Assembly: GCA_964395915.1 (NCBI GenBank) | Contig: CAYNDB010000041.1 | Location: 1-19,207 of the forward strand | DNA length: 19,207 bases | From: CAYNDB01 sp964395915 | Lineage (GTDB): Bacteria; Nitrospinota_A; UBA7883; JAJRTC01 | Direction: 5' to 3' | In this document: positions 15,532 through 19,207 of the stretch, one piece after another | Layout: every line of letters begins with the position of its first letter | How positions within the stretch are numbered: the first letter of the stretch is position 1 | Translations under genes and position numbers: made by a program | Notes under the pieces: generated by a model | What the model saw: only the letters and a program-made list of their open reading frames with translations | Databases searched by the model: none | Told to the model about the DNA's origin: nothing

Positions 15532-15548
15532 TTTGACATCATATCAAA
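15532..15548. promoter_or_regulatory. Near-perfect palindrome just upstream of ilvE
   Basis: TTTGACAT-C-ATATCAAA: 8-bp arms around one central base, with 7 of 8 positions symmetric. It ends 14 bp before the ilvE ATG, in the position of an operator or leader element. No known regulator's consensus is claimed. Confidence 0.35.
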
Positions 15549-15562
15549 GGCATAGAGAATAT

Positions 15563-16483
15563 ATGGGCGAAGCTCCGAAATCAGATAAAATATGGATGGA
15601 CGGCGAGTTTGTCGACTGGGACAAGGCAAATGTGCATGTGCTGACTCATACCCTTCACTACGGGCTAGGCGTGTTCGAAGGCATCCGATGCTACAAAACA
15701 AGCAAAGGCTCCGCCATATTCCGTCTTGAAGACCACACGAAAAGATTGTTCGACTCCGCAAAAATCGTCGGTATCGAAATTCCTTTTACAGAAGATGAAA
15801 TAAACGAGGCCATAAAAGAAACAGTAAGGGTAAATGGCTTTAAGGAGTGCTATATCAGAGCGCTTGTTTTCCTGGGTGACGACAAACGCGGCCTTAACAG
15901 CATAGGCTGTAAAGTAAGAGTGGCGATAGCGGCATGGCCATGGGGAGCGTACCTTGGCGAGGAGGCTCTTTCCAAAGGTATCAACGTCAAGGTGTCGAGC
16001 TTCAACAGGCATCACCCGAACGTGTTCATGACGAAGGCGAAAGTGTGCGGAGCATACGTAAACTCCATAATGGCAAAAACCGAGGCTATAAAAGAGGGCT
16101 ATGACGAAGCGGTCCTTCTCGACCCTTACGGATATGTGGCCGAGGGGTCTGGCGAAAATATATTTCTCGTTCGACACGGTCAATTAAAAACCCCTCCGTT
16201 GCCGTCCATACTGGAAGGTCTTACGAGAGACTCTGTGATTGCTATCGCCAAGGATATGAATATAGAAGTTGTAGAAACCCCTATATCGCGCGATGAGCTA
16301 TACATCGCCGATGAAGCGTTTTTTACCGGCACCGCCGCCGAGCTGACACCGATCCGGTCGGTGGATGGGCGGGTGATAGGAAACAACGGAATAGGGCCGA
16401 TAACAAACAAGCTTCAAACCGCTTTTTTTGAAATCCTCAGGGATAATAACGGCGGATATTTCAGCTGGTTATCCTATATTTAG
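15563..16483 (+). CDS. ilvE: Branched-chain amino acid aminotransferase (class IV)
   Basis: Interconverts valine, leucine and isoleucine with their 2-oxo acids using glutamate/2-oxoglutarate; PLP-dependent, fold type IV, cytoplasmic. 306 aa. HTLHYGLGVFEGIRCY is the N-terminal family block. Lys160 in AKVCGAYVNS aligns with the PLP Schiff-base lysine. EGSGENIF and FFTGTAAELTPI are the cofactor phosphate and substrate loops. The start is ATG 15563 (MGEAPKSDKIWMDGE), which matches the family N-terminus and has AGAGA about 4 bp upstream. An in-frame TTG ten codons earlier (15533) is rejected. Both flanks are spacers: 177 bp to the divergent eIF2B-like gene and 101 bp to the zinc-ribbon gene. No other ilv or leu gene is linked here. 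Confidence 0.96.
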   Translation: MGEAPKSDKIWMDGEFVDWDKANVHVLTHTLHYGLGVFEGIRCYKTSKGSAIFRLEDHTKRLFDSAKIVGIEIPFTEDEINEAIKETVRVNGFKECYIRALVFLGDDKRGLNSIGCKVRVAIAAWPWGAYLGEEALSKGINVKVSSFNRHHPNVFMTKAKVCGAYVNSIMAKTEAIKEGYDEAVLLDPYGYVAEGSGENIFLVRHGQLKTPPLPSILEGLTRDSVIAIAKDMNIEVVETPISRDELYIADEAFFTGTAAELTPIRSVDGRVIGNNGIGPITNKLQTAFFEILRDNNGGYFSWLSYI

Positions 16484-16487
16484 AATC

Positions 16488-16515
16488 TTGACACACCTGA
16501 ATTGCATCTTATATT
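16488..16515 (+). promoter_or_regulatory. Sigma-70-type promoter before the FmdB-like gene
   Basis: A perfect -35 TTGACA (16488-16493), 16-bp spacer and -10 TATATT (16510-16515). It begins 5 bp after the ilvE stop and lies about 70 bp upstream of the FmdB-type ATG, so that gene is likely transcribed independently of ilvE. Confidence 0.65.
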
Positions 16516-16584
16516 ACACATAGATGGAATGATGTTCACGATAATTTTACTTTAACTTATTGATTATTTGGATGAAAATATAAA

Positions 16585-16883
16585 ATGCCGATATACGAAT
16601 ATTCTTGCGCCAAATGCGGGAAAGTCCTGGAGGTAACCCAGAAGATGAGCGACCCCCCGCTCAAAAGACATAACGGCGCGTCACCAAGATGTGGCGGCAA
16701 GCTCAGTAAGCTTATGTCCACCAATTCGTTCCACTTAAAAGGAACTGGCTGGTATAAAACCGATTATGCCAACAAAAGCGAGCCTGCTAAAAAGGAAGAG
16801 AAGCCAAAGGCCAAAGCAAAATCGGAGAGCAAGAAAAAGGAATCTTCCACAAAAAAAGAGTCTACCGCAAAGAGCGCCGACGC

Positions 16884-16887
<4 letters not shown>
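16585..16887 (+). CDS. FmdB-family small zinc-ribbon protein
   Basis: 100 aa. The N-terminal half is the FmdB/CxxC_CxxC-SSSS zinc ribbon: MPIYEYSCAKCGK at the start, SDPPL in the middle, and the STNSFHLKGTGWYKTDYA tail segment. The first knuckle is intact (C8, C11). In the second, the usual CxxC is replaced by a longer segment with His29 and only Cys36, so zinc ligation may be C3H. Residues about 65-100 are a Lys/Ser/Glu/Ala-rich low-complexity tail, probably disordered. The family was named for a putative regulator in the formamidase/amidase operon, and its general function is unknown. No strong ribosome-binding site precedes the ATG. The TAA stop shares TTAA with the stop of convergent queC (4-bp overlap). 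Confidence 0.92.
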
Positions 16888-17569
<682 letters not shown>

Positions 17570-17570
<1 letters not shown>

Positions 17571-18361
17571 CAGTTCACCGGAATAGAATTGCGCGGCCCG
17601 GTTAAAACTATTTTTTTCGACCGCGTATTGTCAGAGTCTCGCACGACAGAAAGCCCAAGCCCTGAAATAACTTCGTTTGTATGGGTGGGGAATACACAGG
17701 TTTCGAACTGGCGCTGATAGGCCATGGCGTGTATAAGCCCCATTAAAGTAATAAGATCGGCTCCGACATCAACATCCAGAGTCTCCGGCAATAATTTTAT
17801 GGGAACGTTCAGCTCTTTGGCGATATTTACAAAATTCTCAATCTCCGATCCTTCCGCAAACACCTTGGCGCAATCGATGGGAAGTGTGGAAGGATGACCG
17901 ATAAGATACAGCCCGCCTTCATAGCTCGGCCCCAGGACAACGCCGGAACGCGAATATATAAAGTCGAACGCGTCATCAATCGCGCCTGGTTTCAGCGTCG
18001 GCGCGTCCGCCCCGATCATTACAAGCTCCGCTTCACCAGTAGAGCCCTCCGCTTTAAATGAGTTTGATACCTTCTCCGTAAAAGTCTCCCCCTCCTGCGC
18101 TCTAAAAGTAAAACGCTTTTCGTTGCGAACGCCAAGCTTCAGGCGCTTAACGATTTTCCGCATCACATCTTCCATATCAGCCGGTGTGTAATGTATAGCG
18201 ATTCTTTCAGCTTCTGTTAGCGCAGCTACCGTAATAGTGTCTTTCAAAAACGCTTCGTAAAGGGCGCAGACTTGCTCTTCATCTAACGGCGTGTCTTTTG
18301 CGAGACGTGTCTTTACAAACCCCGGGACGGGCGCTTTTGCGAAAATTATCAGGGTTTTCAT
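17570..18361 (-). CDS. DUF2064 / TIGR04282-family glycosyltransferase-like protein
   Basis: 263 aa with a GT-A (nucleotide-sugar transferase) fold. FAKAPVPGFVKTRLA (about 7-21) is the characteristic nucleotide-binding start. VMIGADAPTL is the metal-binding DxD-like region, and LGPSYEGGLYLIG stands where most members have a DGGYYLIG block, so Asp is replaced by Glu. The typical domain ends after DVDVGADL. About 55 further residues here form a C-terminal extension of no recognised domain. Members are related to CofC/MobA-type nucleotidyltransferases, but the substrate is unknown. It begins directly after the alaS stop (TGAATG) and ends overlapping queC by one base, so it depends on the alaS transcript. 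Confidence 0.92.
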
Positions 18362-19207
18362 TCAGTCTTTTAACAGCTTCTCGATAACGGACGGGACAGC
18401 CTGTAGAGCTTCTTGAAGTTTTTCGGGGTTCTTGCCTCCGGCCTGAGCGAAATCCGGACGGCCTCCCCCACCACCGCCAACCATGGCGGCCACTTCCTTG
18501 ATTATCTTCCCCGCCTGTATTTTTCCTGTAATATCTTTTGTCACTCCCACAGCAATAAGCGCTTTGCCATTCTGCTTTACTCCAGCGACAACAACACCTG
18601 TGCCCAATTTATTTTTCTGGTTATCGACAAAAGTCCGCATAGCTTCAGAATCCGCTCCGTCAAGCTCCTGGGCCACCACCTTGACGCCTTTGATATCCTG
18701 AACATCAACGTCAGCCCCTCCAGAACTTCCGGAAAAAAGCTTCTCTTTTAATTTACGGTTTTCCTTCTCAAGCTCACGAGTTTTATCAACCAGCTTCCCC
18801 ACTTTCTCCGGCAGATCGACAGCGGGCGACTTCAAAGCTTCACCCACAGCGTTGCGTTCATTTTCCAGTTCTCGGACAAAGTCGAGCGCGCCACGTCCCG
18901 TCACAGCCTCGATACGCCGCACACCGGCCGCCACGCCTCCTTCGGAGATTATTTTAAAAAGCCCTATATCGCCGGAGCTTTTCGTATGTGTGCCGCCGCA
19001 AAGCTCCACAGAAAAATCGCCCATAGTCACAACACGCACACGGTCTCCATATTTTTCCCCGAATAGCGCCATCGCGCCTTCTTTTGTCGCCTCTTCGATA
19101 TCCTTTTCCTCGGTAACGACCTTCAGATTTTCCATTACCTTTTCGTTTGGCATACGCTCTATCCCCGCAATCTCGCTTTTAGCAGGGGCGGTAAAATGCG
19201 TGTAATC
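18362..19207 (-). CDS. alaS: Alanine--tRNA ligase, C-terminal part (5' partial)
   Basis: Class II synthetase charging tRNA-Ala. Only the last 281 residues are in the window. The frame is open to the window edge, reading DYTHFTAPAKSEIAGIER before the first internal Met at 19153, so the start lies outside. Visible: the end of the editing domain with the zinc-binding CGGTH and GDIGLFKIISEGGVAAGVRRIEAVTG, which hydrolyses mischarged Ser/Gly-tRNA-Ala. A coiled-coil (VDKTRELEKENRKLKEKL) follows, then the DHHA1/C-Ala domain with the glycine run and GGGRPDFAQAGG. Order and length match bacterial AlaRS. It leads a compact run with DUF2064 and queC. The aminoacylation core is not visible. Confidence 0.99.
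   Translation of the reverse strand, partial: DYTHFTAPAKSEIAGIERMPNEKVMENLKVVTEEKDIEEATKEGAMALFGEKYGDRVRVVTMGDFSVELCGGTHTKSSGDIGLFKIISEGGVAAGVRRIEAVTGRGALDFVRELENERNAVGEALKSPAVDLPEKVGKLVDKTRELEKENRKLKEKLFSGSSGGADVDVQDIKGVKVVAQELDGADSEAMRTFVDNQKNKLGTGVVVAGVKQNGKALIAVGVTKDITGKIQAGKIIKEVAAMVGGGGGGRPDFAQAGGKNPEKLQEALQAVPSVIEKLLKD

Noticed and set aside
15533..15562. TTG start for ilvE ten codons upstream
   Set aside because: It has no ribosome-binding site, and the family N-terminus matches the ATG at 15563.

Overview
The window reads as a chromosomal housekeeping segment of a Gram-negative (diderm) bacterium. The evidence is a Sec-exported monohaem cytochrome c, a DUF481 outer-membrane-type protein, a FliL-like inner-membrane protein, NhaB, HtpX and PdxJ. 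Protein styles resemble deltaproteobacterial or Nitrospinota-like lineages, but this is an impression and I cannot assign a phylum from sequence alone. A run of exactly 100 N (9596-9695) is the usual placeholder for a gap of unknown size, so this is a draft scaffold. I saw no transposase, integrase, phage gene, tRNA, rRNA or CRISPR array.

Layout, left to right. (1) The 3' nine-tenths of valS on the plus strand, then a 368-bp non-coding stretch with a long imperfect hairpin and a triple 7-bp tandem repeat. Next is a small exported cytochrome c with its own strong terminator. (2) A TMTC-like membrane protein with C-terminal TPRs overlaps a DUF481 outer-membrane protein by 44 bp. (3) Converging on these, the minus strand carries pdxJ (5' end lost in the gap), a HEAT-repeat protein, a receiver-TPR protein and a FliL-domain protein. 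The last two form a tight pair, and the receiver lacks its phospho-acceptor aspartate. (4) After the gap come a MarC-family membrane protein (+), htpX (-) and an SDR dehydrogenase (-). Divergent from the SDR is nhaB (+). (5) A minus-strand pair follows, an eIF2B/MtnA-like protein and a DUF457 membrane protein, joined by an ATGA overlap. Divergent from it is ilvE (+), then a small FmdB-type zinc ribbon (+). (6) A minus-strand run alaS (5' cut by the window edge), DUF2064/TIGR04282 nucleotidyltransferase-like and queC is packed with zero or negative spacing.

Together the genes cover translation (valS, alaS, queC), cofactor and amino-acid metabolism (pdxJ and the PLP enzyme ilvE), envelope quality control and ion balance (htpX, nhaB, DUF481, MarC) and a repeat-protein/FliL module. 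No defence system or clearly new multi-gene system is visible. The most unusual points are the degenerate receiver domain next to fliL, the eIF2B-like protein without the isomerase cysteine coupled to a DUF457 membrane protein, the TMTC-like/DUF481 overlap, and the structured spacer after valS.
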